A stretch of DNA of 64,000 nucleotides from Rhodamnia argentea (taxonomy: Eukaryota; Streptophyta; Magnoliopsida; Myrtales; Myrtaceae): the NCBI RefSeq assembly GCF_020921035.1, contig NC_063160.1, forward strand, positions 14,907,095 through 14,971,094, written 5' to 3'. Below the pieces are notes generated by a model, which saw nothing but the letters and a program-made list of their open reading frames with translations, did no database searches and was not told the origin of the DNA. Both the position numbers and the translations under genes were made by a program. This document shows, piece by piece, positions 1 through 12,737 of the stretch; position 1 is the stretch's first letter, and each line of letters starts with the position of its first letter.

Positions 1-834
1 ATGAGGAATAGTAGATCTATATGCTAGTAGTGACAAGCTGAATGAATATATCCATTTATAGATTGTAATATCCTATAATAATGCAATCCCTCAATGGACA
101 AGGAGTAACTAAAGAAGCAGCTCGTCTTGTCGCCCGATTAGGGCGGCCCCAGCTAAGATTGGCAAGGGCCGCCATACTTGTGCTCGGGCGAGCCCGCCCT
201 CCCCAATCTAGCAAGGGCGGCCCTACTCGGGCTCGGGCAACAAGACGGCAAGGGTTGCCCTAATCAAGCTCGGGCGAGAAGACAAGAATAGAACCGAGTC
301 GTGCGAAACTCACCGAAGTCGTTCGATGAGGGTAGCGGACGGCAGCAGTAGAGCTAGTGAGTCACGGGAGCGGCGGAGGAGGCGTGAACCGAGCCGCGAA
401 CAAAAGAGTCTGAGAGTCTCGTTGTTTTGTGTTTACGAAAGGTCGAGCGAAGTGACGAGAGAAAGGGAAAGCGAGAAAAGATAATGCTTTTGTGTTTCTC
501 AAAAGTGGTTATTTTTCCAAAACCAACTTTTTTTTGTACTTATTTTTCTTCAAAACTGATTCTGCAAACGGAATCAAAATCGGAATCGTTTATGTTACTA
601 AATATGATTCTCATTTTTTTTTAACAAAATCACAAAACTAGAATGGTTGCCATATAGGCCCCAAGTAACTTATAACCAAACATGTTTGGTTTCATTTTAC
701 TCTATGACTTATGTTATGATGTTATTCGGCTTTCATCCCAAAATAGATTACGTGCGAATTTTTTATTTGATTTGCTTTCATTCTACGACTTATGTTATTG
801 GTTGTTAGTGGTTTTTTTTTAGATATCTATATTA
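1..834. other. Non-coding stretch with GC-rich direct repeats
   Basis: No gene is visible. From about 120 to 260 there are repeated GC-rich words (GGGCGGCCC, GCTCGGGCGAG, GGCAAGGG) in short direct copies, giving a spurious open frame. The same kind of GC-rich word recurs in the centres of repeats elsewhere in the window. From about 560 to 662 the sequence resembles the right end of a PIF/Harbinger MITE, ending in GGTTGCCATATAGGCCCC, in the same orientation as the better right end at 3640. No matching left end was found in the window. Confidence 0.5.
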
Positions 835-2228
835 ATGTTCATGTATTTGTGTGATGGCATAGTTACTACGAAAGGGAGACAAAATAGTGAGTCTAATGGC
901 CAGGTAGCACCGGTTAACCATTACTATGAGTATGATATTGACATAATAATAATATGGTTGTGCATTGTTATGATGGACATGTCCATGCATACGAAAGAAT
1001 CAATCGGGAATAGTCAATTGTCAAGAGCCGAATGGGTAAGGGAGATTCTTTGTGGACATTCGAATAGAGTATATGAAGTCTTTAGGTTGGAGAGACATGA
1101 TTTTCTGAACCTAAGTAATTGAATGACAACAAGAGGTTGGTTGGAAGATAGTTGGTATGTTAGGGTAAATGAACAAATTGGGATCTTCTTATCTTTGGTT
1201 GGTTATGGTAACTCTAACGGAGATTTATGTAAGAGATTCGAACGTCTAGGACAAACAATCAGCACATATTTCACTATTGTGTTGAAAACATTTCTCAAAC
1301 TGCAAAAGAGATTATCAAACCACCTTCTTTTGATGATATCCCAAAGAAGATTCTTATGGATCGTAACCATAAATGCTACGTTAAGGTATGATTCTCATAA
1401 CATTGTTACATCATCAAATAACATTAGACTTTCATGAAATCGTAGGGCTACATAGGTGTCATTGATGCACCCACATTAATGCTTATGTCCCTATGTCGAA
1501 GCAAATCCCCTATAGAGGTAGGAAAGGGACTACCGCCCGGAATGTGCTGCGTGTTTGTTCGTTAGATATGAAATTTACTTTCATGTATACTAGGTGGGAA
1601 GGATCTGCCAACAATTCTCGAGTCCTCTTGGCAATACTAGAGATTCCTCCACTGCAATTTCCTCAACCATCACTAGGTATTTGCTTTGTCCATAAGGAGT
1701 GATTTTCTTTATGATTGTATTACAACCGCATATCATAACAAATGTATATATACCTTATTATAGGCAAATACTATGTGGTAGATTCTGGTTATGCAACACT
1801 TCCGGGATTTTTAATTCCGTTTAAAGGTAAACAGTATCATTTGAATGATTATAGGAGTAGAGGGAGACAATCTGGAATAGCAAGAGAAATGTTCAACCAT
1901 AGGCACTCTTCACTAAGAAATGCCATTGAGAGGTCATTTGGGGTATTGAAAAAACGCTTTTTCATTTTGAGACATATGCCTCAATTTACGGTTCGAAAGC
2001 AAGCATGTATTGTAATTGCATGTTATGCTCTTCATAATTACATTCGTGACGAAGATATGATGGACAGAAACTTTTCCCGATATAGTAGATCCGAAATACC
2101 TGTGTGGACCTATACAAGAAGAGGATGTAGTTGATTTATCTCATGAAGAGGCCTCCGAGATAAACATGTTCAGGAAAAGTATTGCAAATCAAATGGAAAT
2201 GGATAACAATATGGCTGAAATTCTATGA
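835..2228 (+). mobile_element. Degenerate PIF/Harbinger transposase (DDE_Tnp_4)
   Basis: Remnant of a HARBI1-like DDE nuclease, the transposase of PIF/Harbinger DNA transposons. Recognisable blocks in order are an N-terminal region (EWVREILCGH, 1030-1065), the helix region (DSWYVRVNEQIGIFL, 1147-1191), the first catalytic Asp in GVID (about 1464), PYRGRKGTTARNVL (about 1507-1550), the second Asp in YYVVDSGYA (about 1781) and the catalytic Glu in NAIERSFGVLKKRF (about 1928). The C-terminal reading resumes in another frame and stops at 2226-2228. The gene is broken: an in-frame TGA lies at 1120-1122, and frame changes lie near 1300-1320, just after GVID (about 1470), near 1700-1745 (could be an intron) and near 2085. 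It therefore cannot make a working transposase. No companion Myb-like ORF is visible. Confidence 0.85.
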
Positions 2229-3459
2229 TTTTGTGTTTCCGATTTTTGTAATCTTATTTTTTAAGTACTTTGCAAGATTTATGTTTATCGTAGCAAGCAA
2301 AACATTTATTATGATGCATTTAAGGTATAATCCGCCAATGAAAGTATATTGACTCATGTTGATGGGACTGTAAGTGGATTGACTTAAGTATTTACTGGCT
2401 TTTTTGGTTCATTGTGAAATCTAGTCATGTCGGCTTAAGAGTACAAGTGCTAAACAGGGAAACGGTCGGAGATGCGATGATCATGCAAGCCACACCAATA
2501 CCTCAATGAAGAACTCAACTTGTGGCCAACAGAGTGGCATTCCCCAGCATGTTACAAGAAGGGACAAGAAGACAAGTAGCTTTTAGATTGATAATCACTT
2601 GATTGTGGGATCAATGAAGTAGTGTGGCTATTTCTTGCTTTGTTTTGTTGTGGATTCTGGGTTTAGCTACTTTTAGCAACTAACATGATCATTTTTTGTG
2701 ATCTCTGTCACTGCACTGAAATATTTTTTCTGCTTTCCGGAACACTAGTTTCTTTTTCACGCCTTTCATTTGCCATTGGAATTTCTTTAACAGCCACTTT
2801 TACGTCTTTCGTTTGCCACTGGAATTTCTTTAACAGCCACCGTTGCATCTTTCTTTTGCTTTTCGGCACACTAATTGTGTTGTTGTCGAATTGTTTGAGT
2901 GGATTGTCCGCACCACCTAACTTTTGAAGCCATACTTGTTGTGCAATTCTCAATATATTGACCAAATACACTCATTTATTTCATGTAGTCCAAGCTTCAT
3001 TACACTAGTTTGCAAAACTTAGGCTCAATTTGGTATGACATAAAGGAACCCGCAAGTCGACATGTATGCATGTCTAGTAACATGTGCAAAATGCTCATTG
3101 AATCGCAAAATATGTCCACGATTACATCAACATATGCTTACGCAAAGGGACGTAACAAGCAGCAGAGTCAATTATTAAGTACATCTTCATTGTATCCCGT
3201 GTCGCTGCACTTGCGTGAACGTGGGCTTTATATATGGTCTTACGGCTTCCCTTGTCCTTTTTTCCTCCCTTTTTATTTCAAAACGTCACTCTCCTCCCAA
3301 AACCAAGTATTAAAATTTGTGTTTCATTTATGACATGCTAAAAAAATAGTGTATTTTAAATTATTTTAGTGTACATTGAAAATTGGTCTTCAATTTAGGA
3401 TGAAATTTTACAAAATAACTACATAATTATTTAACTTAAATGAAAAAAGTGGAAAGAGA
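2229..3459. other. 3' part of Harbinger relic, non-coding, with 43-bp tandem duplication
   Basis: No coding region can be supported. A 43-bp unit is present twice in tandem at about 2768-2853; both copies contain GGAATTTCTTTAACAGCCAC, with the first at about 2776 and the second 43 bases later. The rest is unremarkable AT-rich sequence, probably internal or flanking sequence of the transposon relic. Confidence 0.4.
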
Positions 3460-3640
3460 AATTGTTCCTGGAAACAGAAATTTTGTGCGGTTACTAAACT
3501 CATTTCTGTTCCATGAACAGAAATTTTATGCGATTATCAAACACGTTTCGATTTTCTAAAACTCATCTAGGAAACATAATCGAAAAAAATCATTCTAAGC
3601 GTAATCACTTTTTGGAACAGAATGGTTGCCATGCAGCCCC
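3460..3640 (+). mobile_element. Right terminal region of a PIF/Harbinger element
   Basis: The segment ends ATGGTTGCCATGCAGCCCC at 3640 and is followed by TAA at 3641-3643, the usual TWA target site of PIF/Harbinger. The reverse-complemented end, GGGGCTGCATGGCAACCAT, closely resembles the ends of the complete MITE at 28640-28907. Two short internal direct repeats (AACAGAAATTTT-GCG-TTA-AAAC type, near 3473 and 3518) lie inside. It is probably the 3' end of the transposase-bearing relic upstream, but no left end was located, so the link is inferred. Confidence 0.55.
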
Positions 3641-3643
3641 TAA

Positions 3644-4640
3644 TTTCCGAGCAACTTGATGGGAAGTTGTCGACAATTTTGTGAAAGCGCTAACTTGTTT
3701 TTCTATCTACAATTTACCCTTATTTTAACTAAATTTATTTAGCTCTCTTACCGGTGCCTTATATTTACCGACTTCTATAACAATTTACCAATCTTTATTT
3801 GAGTGACTTACCAACTTTTTTCCGATTAAACTTGGTTCTAATTTGCCGTTTCTCACTTGATTTACTTGTCGCCATTTATTTGATTTTTTTCATTTATTGA
3901 CTCTTGTTATCACTTAGCAATATTTTATTTGTCTCCCTTACAAAAGCTTTCTTCCTTTGCGTTGTTAATTAGTTTTGATTTATAAAGTCTCGATTTCAGA
4001 TTCTTGCTAATGTTTATTTTTTTTAGAATTTATCAACTTTTGAATTGAGGTGCCCATTTTTGTCTACCTTACTTACTAAACCGTCAAATCTATTAGCTCT
4101 TTCCAGTTTATTACCAACAAAATTGGGGTAATCATCAGCCACTGTTTGATGAAGTTATCCAACACTTTTGCGTTACCAATTCTTATTTGAGTTAGCTACC
4201 GACGGTCATGTAGGTCTTTAATTTATCAGCTTCTAATCTTTGACAAAAAGGACTTGTCTTATAATTTAAAAACTTTTATTTACCTTTACCAACAATCTTG
4301 AGTTTACCAACCATTATGTACGAAAAACCAACATTCATTTGAGTGGCATGTAAATTTCCAACGATTATGTTACCAACAAAGGTTGGTTTACCAACACACA
4401 TTGAGTTTTCCATTTTCAACGTTGATTTTTTTTCTTCGAAAGTTTACTTTCTTGTGATTTTTTTTTACCTGTTCTCTCTCTTAACTCCCCTTTTTCCGAC
4501 TTTTACTCTGCCTCTTTGTAGAGTGCGGAATTTGAACCCCACCCCGCACCTATGATACTTTCTAATAGAAACCAATAACACCACCTCGTGTGAAACATAT
4601 TTTATTTTTTTTCAAATAAAAACCATCTTTTCGTAACCAT
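3644..4640. repeat. Degenerate TTACCAAC / TTATTTGAGTG array
   Basis: An AT-rich stretch without genes in which the words TTACCAAC, TTACCAA, ATTTACC and ATTTGAGT recur many times between about 3715 and 4420, roughly every 25-60 bases, often in the order (T)ATTTGAGTG-ACTTACCAAC. It looks like a very decayed tandem repeat. The remainder to 4640 shows nothing else. Confidence 0.45.
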
Positions 4641-4903
4641 ACTAAGGTACACAATTCAGCCATAGCCAGAATAATGAACGGTGGGCACGCTACATATCAT
4701 TCCACTAAGCCTAAAGAGGTTAAAAAAATAAAGAATGGGAGGAAACTTGCGGGCATAAATTTAAGAAGCCTGGGACAAAACATTACGTGGATATCAAATC
4801 TCGGTCGATACGTCTGGCTGAGGCGATGGTCTCGACCAACACTCATGCCACCAACGGAGGCAGGTCGAGTAAGGTTGGTCATGCGATTGCATCCAAACTC
4901 TTT

Positions 4904-7900
4904 TCACTCATCATCTGCTATGAAATTCGGCTCTTCGCCTTGGCACAGGTACTCGTCACAACGAGACGCCGACCCCCAGTCCTTCCTCAGACGCAGTATG
5001 TCCTGTGTGAAAGTAGATCCCGAGGCTCCAATGAATACTCTAGACATTGCGCATATTGTCTTGTCCAGCATAGCTTCCACCTTCAGGACAGAACATGAAA
5101 TTAAGATGTGAGAGTCTCATAGACAATTCAAAACAGTGATAGAGAAAAAGTTCAGTAAAGAGGAAGAGAACGATTAGAGGCCCCTTTTCAGAATATATCC
5201 ACTGGCAAAGTCAGATTCTGGAATAAGGTTATTGCTTCAGAGGCAACAAAAGAACCAGAGAGCCTATAGAGTATATGTTAGAGGAGACAAATTTTATGTG
5301 CTTTTGGAGTAGCTGTCCCTATTCAACCAAGCCAATTTGCTGCATGCCAAGCATTTTGAATTTGCTTATTTCTTTCATAAAGATGACATACGATGATTGA
5401 CTTGGGTGAACTAGATTAGTGTGATCCTGGAGCTCCTCTAAGTCTATCATGTTTGAGTCCACGAAAAAAGAGTCTGCGACATTGTGAATTACCTGGGGAT
5501 CGTCCTGCAAGCCATGTCTGTAGAGCAAAGCATCCCATTTCTCAGCAGGACTGCGATCAGGCCTCTTCACCAGTGGTACAGGCTTCCCATTTGAAAAAAT
5601 AAGAGTCTGCAGGAGGCCTGTTTCACTCGCTGCTGCATCTGTCGATAGATAAACTACAGGTGCATCAACTCTTTCCACCACCCGCTTGATGCATTCAGCA
5701 GCTTGAGGGACAGGGTAAAAGCAACTGGGTTTCTTGGCATTGCTAGTAAAAGAAGATCCATCAGGCAGAGCAAATATTATGTCCGTGCCTATGGTGCAGA
5801 ATAATCATACAGACCAAGTTCTAAAAGGGCATTTCTTATATGTCACTGTTGAACAAGTATGAACTGTAAGATTGGCAAAACATCAAAATTCAAACTATAA
5901 AACAAAAGGAGCAAACTTCAAATTATGTTCCTCAGCAAAAGAAAATTTCAAAATCCCAGACATATATAGAAATCATATATAAGTTGGACCTGTGAAGCTA
6001 GGAAAATAGAGATGGAAATGCTGGAAACTCATTCCGCTGCCACCCTAAACTGCCATCAAACCAAGCATTTATAGTAAAAACATCAGGATAATGGTAGCAA
6101 GACTCCAGATCATATGATCATGAGTCCAAATATAAAATCACGTATTCCCATTGTTTGAATCCTACTCAATAAGTTTCTCAAGTGCGGGTTTTCACTTTTC
6201 TGGCCGATGGCTATAAGTGCAGTTTGCAGTCAAATTAGATAAAGCAAGTTCATAATACAATGTTGGCAAGTATTTTCCACCTAAATTTGCAAATACAGAA
6301 GCTCGCTATCTTTCAGCATTAAACCCAACAAAGACATCACTGTTTGTAATGAGAAAGAATGCATGGCTGTGTAGGACATTTCAAGCCCACAAAGCACGGC
6401 ACCCTGCTAACAGTCCGCTGTAGCAAACTGGAAAAGCTTTTCTATATTCCTAGTCAAGCCTAAACTGCAATCAAAGGTTAGCACTGACAAGCAAGAAAAG
6501 GCCCCTTAGATAGATAGGCTAAGAGGCCTTTAATAAAACCATATAATAAGAGTTGGCCTAAAAATATCATTTTTTTAAATAATAATAATAATCATGAGAA
6601 TGCAGATATGAGCTAAAAATACCAAGTTTACACCCTAGCAGATATGAGCTCTTCTGCTGTCACCATGAGAATGCAGCAAAACTAGCATGAACCACAAGAC
6701 AAAGGCCGCACGTGGTACAAGAATCACCCAAAGAATAATCAGCTAGAAACAGACAAATGACTTAGCATGTCCTTCATTCATCATGGATGCAAAATGAGAA
6801 CAGGAGTGACATACCAGAATTTCAAAAAACCATGCCGCCGGAAATGAAGAGCAATGTAGTTCTTTCCCAGGAATGTCTGAATATATCTCTGCGCAGTGAG
6901 CACTATAAGACGACTAGGTTCAATCAAAGTTTTGCATTTGTGAGCAAGAGGGCCACCAGGCTGCGTCACCCACTCTTGCTCCAAGTTGGCAAAGAAAACA
7001 TCTCCAATTGCAATCATATCATCATCTACTGTGAACTTGGCTTCAACATCCTGAATAGTCCTCTTGTTCGGCTTCTGAATATCCTCAACCCAGGGAGACT
7101 CAAGCTTACCCATTGAAATCCCCAAGCCCTTCAACTTCTTGACATGTTCATCATCAACATAACAATGCTGCGGTGAGGAGAAATAACATATGAATCTATC
7201 AATATGCAAGTGGCTTTTCTTGACCTCAGAAAACTCCTCAAATGACATTACCACTTTCCTTCCCAAGCAATCATTAATGTGGTTGACATCCAACACCTTA
7301 TTGTATTCATAATCAACTTTTGAGCTGGGAACAATCAAAATCCTGCGGAGAACGGCGGCAAAGAACATGTGCTTCTCTAAACAAATCAGATGGTTCGACA
7401 TTTGACCAGAAACACAAATGGCAAGCAAAAACTTATCTGGTTTCGGCTTCCACTCAATGGTTTTTCTCCCCAAGGAACTTTGATCCACTGTCGGACACCG
7501 ATCAAAATCAAAATCACCAAAACTCACATCGACCATATCCCCATCACCATTCTGCACGGACACATTTCCTGACTGATGTGGCAACAGCAATACCTCTTCA
7601 ATATTCTTATTCAGCTTAATCTGCCTAAGTACATCGGACTTGAAATCCTCTAATAAAGCCGAGGAAGACACCAACAGATGATCATTATCGTGTTTCAACC
7701 CACTCGAATTCGAGCTACTCAAAGTAAAATTCGCGGGCCCATTACGAGCAATCACGGAATCCAGAAATGTATGATTCCACAAACCGAAAAGCCCCAACCT
7801 TTGCTGCTTCAACAAGCTCAGAGCTCGTAACTCGGACTCTCTCATGCGATCAGCGGTCCAATCGAGCTTAAACGCTGAGGCACCGCCGGAGAACAAGCCG

Positions 7901-8130
7901 CGAATGTCCGCGGAGAAAAACGCGGCGAGGAACAGAACGGAAATCATAATCGCGAGGAGGTAGCCTTTGTCCAACCTGAAGCTAAAGCGGCCAGCGGTGC
8001 CGATGCGGGAATCCAAGTCTTCGACGTCGAAAGCGGAGTGCCGCCGGCTGGTGGAGGAGACGGGCTGGGTGTCGTTCTGGTGGATGAGGTGGTGGCTGTC
8101 GTCGTCTTCGTCGGACGAATCTCTCTCCAT
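4904..8130 (-). CDS. O-fucosyltransferase family protein (type II membrane protein)
   Basis: Predicted Golgi glycosyltransferase of the plant O-fucosyltransferase superfamily, using GDP-fucose on an unknown protein or glycan acceptor. The coding exons (minus strand) are 8130-6815, 5742-5493 and 5080-4904, giving 580 aa. All junctions are GT-AG and phases are consistent (Cys439 is split by intron 1). The N-terminus is acidic and cytosolic, followed by one transmembrane anchor (about residues 56-73), a luminal stem with Asn-linked glycosylation sequons, and the catalytic region. That region carries the conserved HFRRHGFLKFC block (about 429-439), a Cys-rich CNAKKPSCFYP segment, YLSTDAA, and FIGASGSTFTQDIL near the C-terminus. 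The protein ends in PNFIADDE. The ATG at 8128-8130 is the first in frame before the acidic N-terminus. It resembles, from memory, At1g53770/At1g17270. The acceptor is not predictable from sequence. Confidence 0.9.
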
Positions 8131-9567
8131 TTCGGCTTCAACGCATAACTCGACCGCTGCCTCAGAGAGGGGAGTATCGGAGACCTACTCCTAAGACAAT
8201 GTCCCCGGGTGTCGATCTCGTTGGTGCGAAAATGCGATTCCTGAGCCCCGCCGAGCTGTGGGGTCTGCGAGCGGCGGACGGAGAGAGATGCGCGAGCCGG
8301 GGGAGCGGCTGACGGCGGTGATTATAGGGAGAGATCTGAGAAGAGAGAGTGAAGAGAGTTGGGAGAGAGGGAGTGGCAGTTAAGTTGGTTCAAGCAAAGC
8401 GTGACGATGGCGGAGGAGAACACGGTCGGTGGGTGGGTACGATGAGCGTTACAACTGACCGGCCCAGTTGATGATGATGGGTCTGCTATTGCTTGTCTTT
8501 CAATCTTTTCTGGGCCCGAACCATTTTCGTATTTAATTCAATTTAGGAAATCTTGTTTCTTGTAGTTTTTTTAAAGAATTTATATCGCTTAAATACGGTG
8601 AAGAATTTTATAATTAATAAAAAATAAAGTAAAAAATTTCTTTTTCTTTTTCTCTTCTAAGTCTGGCGAGGGCCGCCGCGAAGCCCTCACCCTTTGCCAG
8701 TGTTTTGCAAAAAAAAAAAAAAGGAAAAGAAAGAAAAAAATAAAAAAGAATTACTTGTTTATTATGACTCACAAGACAATTAGATTACTAATTAATACCC
8801 ATTAAATTATTAAGTGACACATTTATGACTTATTTAAGGTTATTTTTAAAACTTAATATGACTCATTTTGACCCACAATATGAAATATAGATTCTAAATC
8901 CATTTTTGACACCTCTAATTAAGATATATTAACTGCTCCACAGTACACAAATTTTCCAATGTGAAATTCCTCTATCACAATTTACACATGTGTCTCAACA
9001 GGACTGCGAACATCTCTGTGCCGGATTGGCCATATTGGGCATCTTTGCACAAAGTCGCAAGTTTACTTCCACCCTTCGCTGGCGAATTTCTGTCCAATTC
9101 GTGTCTTCGACAGTTGTTAATTGGTAAGGATGAGGCCAGTCATGATTGCGTTCTTTACCACTTCTCAATTTAAGATGAGAGAGCGCGCCTCTTGAGGTAA
9201 AAGATACGACCGTTAACTTCTATGGACTGTTTTCAAACCATAATTAAAGCCTGGACTGAAAATTGGAGCATGTACACAAAAGGGAAGGTGATGACCATAT
9301 ACATGAGCCGCAATGCGTTCGAAATCGATGTAACAAAGCCTTATCAAAGATTGGCAAAGTTCCTGATTCTAAAACGACGGAACAGAAGGAGCTCTTTGAA
9401 GCGTCGATGAACAAGGTGTGAACCTTGTGTATTGTAGCGGCTGCAGTTAATTCTTCAAGAGGCACCTACTGCTGCCGAAGCAGCCAGAGTTGGGACTTGG
9501 AACTACTGCGAACACATCGTAAAATCTACCGTTAGAAATCAATGGTTGGATGCCTAGTAAGCTGAAA
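8131..9567. other. Promoter and 5' leader of the O-fucosyltransferase gene plus spacer
   Basis: The region from 8131 to about 8460 is the likely 5' leader and promoter of the minus-strand O-fucosyltransferase gene. From 8500 to 9200 the sequence is AT-rich, with an A-run and a GC-rich imperfect hairpin (CTGGCGAGGGC near 8664 against GCCCTCACC-TTTGCCAG near 8682-8700). From 9200 to 9567 lies the probable 3' UTR of the next gene. No coding region is supported; small ORFs here look random. Confidence 0.5.
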
Positions 9568-12500
9568 CTATGTCGACTCCGTCACTTCAACAAGCCTTCC
9601 TCGAACCCATTTCTTCGTAGCCTTATGTACTCTCAGTGCTATTCGCTTTTCATCCTTAGCCTGACCTACACGGTTCACATTCCCAGTTGCTCCCATTTGA
9701 TCACATTGCTGAGCTGGATGCGAATTCTTCATCGGAGACTTCCACTGAGGTCGACCAAAACTGGAACTTTCTGGACTAAGTATCTCTCCATCGTCTAGTG
9801 CATTCTGCCACGTGAAGTTGCTAAAATCAAAGTTTTCACTGCTGCCAGATACAAGTTCGTGGCTTCCATTAACCCATCTGTGATTTGGTATGTTTGTAGA
9901 ACTTGGAATTGTTCCCTCCCCAATTTTGCCAACCATTTCAGCCGCAGCATCTGAAACAAGTGGCCCATTCTCACCGGATAAACTTTGCCCAGTTTCTATG
10001 GATTTGATCAGTTTATCTGCTTCAGCTGTCATCCGTCTTGCTTCCAGGAGAGAATCTCGAGCTATGGAATTGGTCCTTGCAGCCACCTCGAGGGCTTTTG
10101 CAGCCTTCTGAGCTTGAGCAATCAATACTCTGCCACACCAAAATATAAATGGTTTTGAAAGAGCAACCAGCATAAGTAACAATTGGGTCTCATACTGCAG
10201 ATAATGTAGGATCAGAATATAATTGAATGGAAATGAACAAGGAAAATCCGACCTTGCTTGTTCAACAGCTTCAATTGCCTTGGTATCCATGGCTGCTCTT
10301 TCAGCTTGAATATTTTTAATCATTTCCAACTTTGAACTTACCAGAGGGTCATTATACAGGGGCATCTTGCTTCTCCTCAATCTCAATTGCTGGAGATCAA
10401 CTCTAGTGTCGCTCCTAGAAGCATTTTCAGTATCGTCTGGTCTCTTCTCTGCTGGGTCCATCTTTCTGGACTCCAGAGTGTCGATTTTCCTTCTTCTCGG
10501 CTTTCTCTGAGCTTTAATAGGTGTACCATAATGTTTTACCATCCCAGAATAAACCTTATTACGGTAGTCCTAGAAGAAAAACCATTTTCAAGAGGAATGA
10601 AAGTTCAATATCCTGAGCCTGAGTGATGTAATGAATATAAAAAACCTGAAAGTGAGTCGGCAAGCATTAAACGATATTCCTATAGTCAGAAGATCCTGTG
10701 TGGCGTAATGAGAATTGAGATGAACCAAGCACTTCAAGCAAAATATTAATAAGCACTCACAGGATCTTCCCACTTTGCAGCAATTGCTTTGGCGATTTTC
10801 CTCCTCTGCTCTGGGGATTTTGGTACTCTCTTGCTACCTTTGGGCCTAGGCATTGATTTGCGTTCCTGAACACTCACCAACCACTCCTGCTCAAGCTGTT
10901 TGTCCAAAATATTATATGTATCCCATTGCAGCTCCTCTACACCTATGAGTTGGCCTTTTCGAGAAGCTTCTGCAATTAGGTTCTCCCATTGACAGAAGCA
11001 TGTTTCCTGCATCATCAAACTTCGACGGCGTCTTTGCCACCCCATTCTCACCTTGGCCCCAATTTTCATTCTTGTCTCTTCACTGTACGGTCCATAGATA
11101 GGGCAACCAACTTTAGCAGTCTTGGCAACAAACAAGATAAAGCAATCGAGCAAATTAAACTTTCAGACTGTGGTTTGGGATGAGACATGAATCAGAACTC
11201 ACTAGAAGACAGTCTAACCAAAGACCCCAATTGCACATGAAGAGCAACTGGTAGCTTGAAAGAAGGCGAAAATGAAAAATCCACAACTAGGTGACCTCAA
11301 TACTAACCTCTGTGCATGCCCTGTGTTCTTTAACTTCATTTTCACCTGGAAAAAGGACAAATTTTTCATTAGATATGATTGGTTTTTGTGGACCAATTGT
11401 GTAATTTGCACTCTTACATTCTCGAAGCTATGAAGACTTAAGCAATTACTTAGCATAAAAAATCATAGAATACAATCATGCATTCGATCTCTGGTGGCTT
11501 AGAACCATCAAGGGCAGGAACTACCACTAAGAGATTTAACTCAGCATATCACTGCACTGTGACTTCAGAAAAACGTGAAATCATTCTTACACGACGTCAC
11601 CTTTGGATTTTGCATTGCAAGCTTTGTCCTCTCTCGTATCCGCTGGATAGTTTCTGCATGGGATTCAAAGAATCGTAAGAGGATCAATTTAAAAACAAAA
11701 TTAACATGTCAGGCATATTCAACAAGCTAGAACTTACCAGCACTGTGTTTTTTGCCTTTATTCCATGGTGCTTTTCCTTTGTTGGACCTAGAAATCCTTG
11801 TGCGCCGTATGTTTTCTCTCTCAAACTCTTCCATTGAATCTTCAGCAGTTGCCTCAAGCTGAATAATGGCTGGACTAGAACTCTCCAGCTTTCCATTTAG
11901 TTCACCTTGCCAATCACCATCAATCAGAGCCAACCGCTCTGGCCATTGCGTAGCAACTGCTTTAACCACAAGTTTCGACCTCCTTGGACGAATGGCAATT
12001 ACATCAAATCCTATCCTTTTTGGCAAGCCTAAGTACTTCCATGGTGAGTAGCATCTCCCTTCGGATCCAGAGGAGAATGAATGAGAGAGCGACCTGCCTT
12101 CAAGCCGGGTCTGAGCCCTCAGAGCATCTAGATGATTCAACGATAGGGTCAGGGTCTACAATGTGATACTAAAGTATGACCCAGGGAGATAGATGCTATC
12201 TACGGGTAGGAAGCAGGAACGATTGTGTTAAAAAAACTTAATAAGACAGCAAGGGATACAGCTCAGAAAGTGGAGGTTTTGCCAAAGAAAATGGCAAAGC
12301 TCGGCACTTTGACACAGGACATAGGCTGGCCAGTGCCAAAAAGTCCTTCAGTTCAGCAAGAATTTGGCATGTGAAGTCATCCTCTCATATTGCAAGTACC
12401 TCAAGTCTCTCCACTAACTTTTATCCTCCTCCCTCCGCCAACTATCTTATCCTCCGTCCTCCTCTCTCCTAGCCATCTCTCCCAAGCATTTCGACAAACA

Positions 12501-12737
12501 CGTAGACCTGAAGCTTTTCTGAGTAGACTGGTCCACGTTTCGCCTCTTTCGTTCAGTTGGATATCATATTCAATCATAACAAAACGAAAGAAAATGACGG
12601 AGCAAGAACAGGAACCACAATTCGGCCAAACAAACAGAACGACGTGATTTTAGAAGAAACAAACGATTTCTAAACAGCACCCAGAAAAGAAAAACGACCC
12701 ATGAAGAGAGAGACGACGCGGTACCTAGTGAATGCAT
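9568..12737 (-). CDS. NUMOD3-motif protein, probably organelle-targeted
   Basis: Nuclear gene for a protein carrying NUMOD3-type repeats, short DNA-binding motifs best known from homing endonucleases; the plant role is unknown. Exons on the minus strand are 12127-11738, 11653-11601, 11345-11308, 11082-10761, 10569-10253 and 10129-9568, all with GT-AG junctions and matching phases. The Lys/Gly-rich core runs NKGKAPWNKGKKHSAETIQR and on through KLKNTGHAQSEETRMKIG; a second motif (GSKRVPKSPEQRRKIAKAIA) follows, then a Glu/Ala-rich helical stretch and a basic C-terminus (ALRVHKATKKWVRGRLVEV). The first exon is uncertain. I favour a 13-base exon, 12737-12725, encoding MHSL and joined to 12127 (564 aa total). 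A later acceptor at 12155 keeps an open frame but lacks a start codon. The N-terminus is Ser/Arg-rich, like a transit peptide. From memory it resembles At1g53800. Confidence 0.8.

Noticed and set aside
427-624. Plus-strand open frame at the window start
   Set aside because: Low-complexity AT-rich sequence next to a Harbinger-type end; no domain.
4674-5111. 145-codon plus-strand open frame
   Set aside because: It is antisense to the last exon of the O-fucosyltransferase gene, which is clearly conserved on the minus strand.
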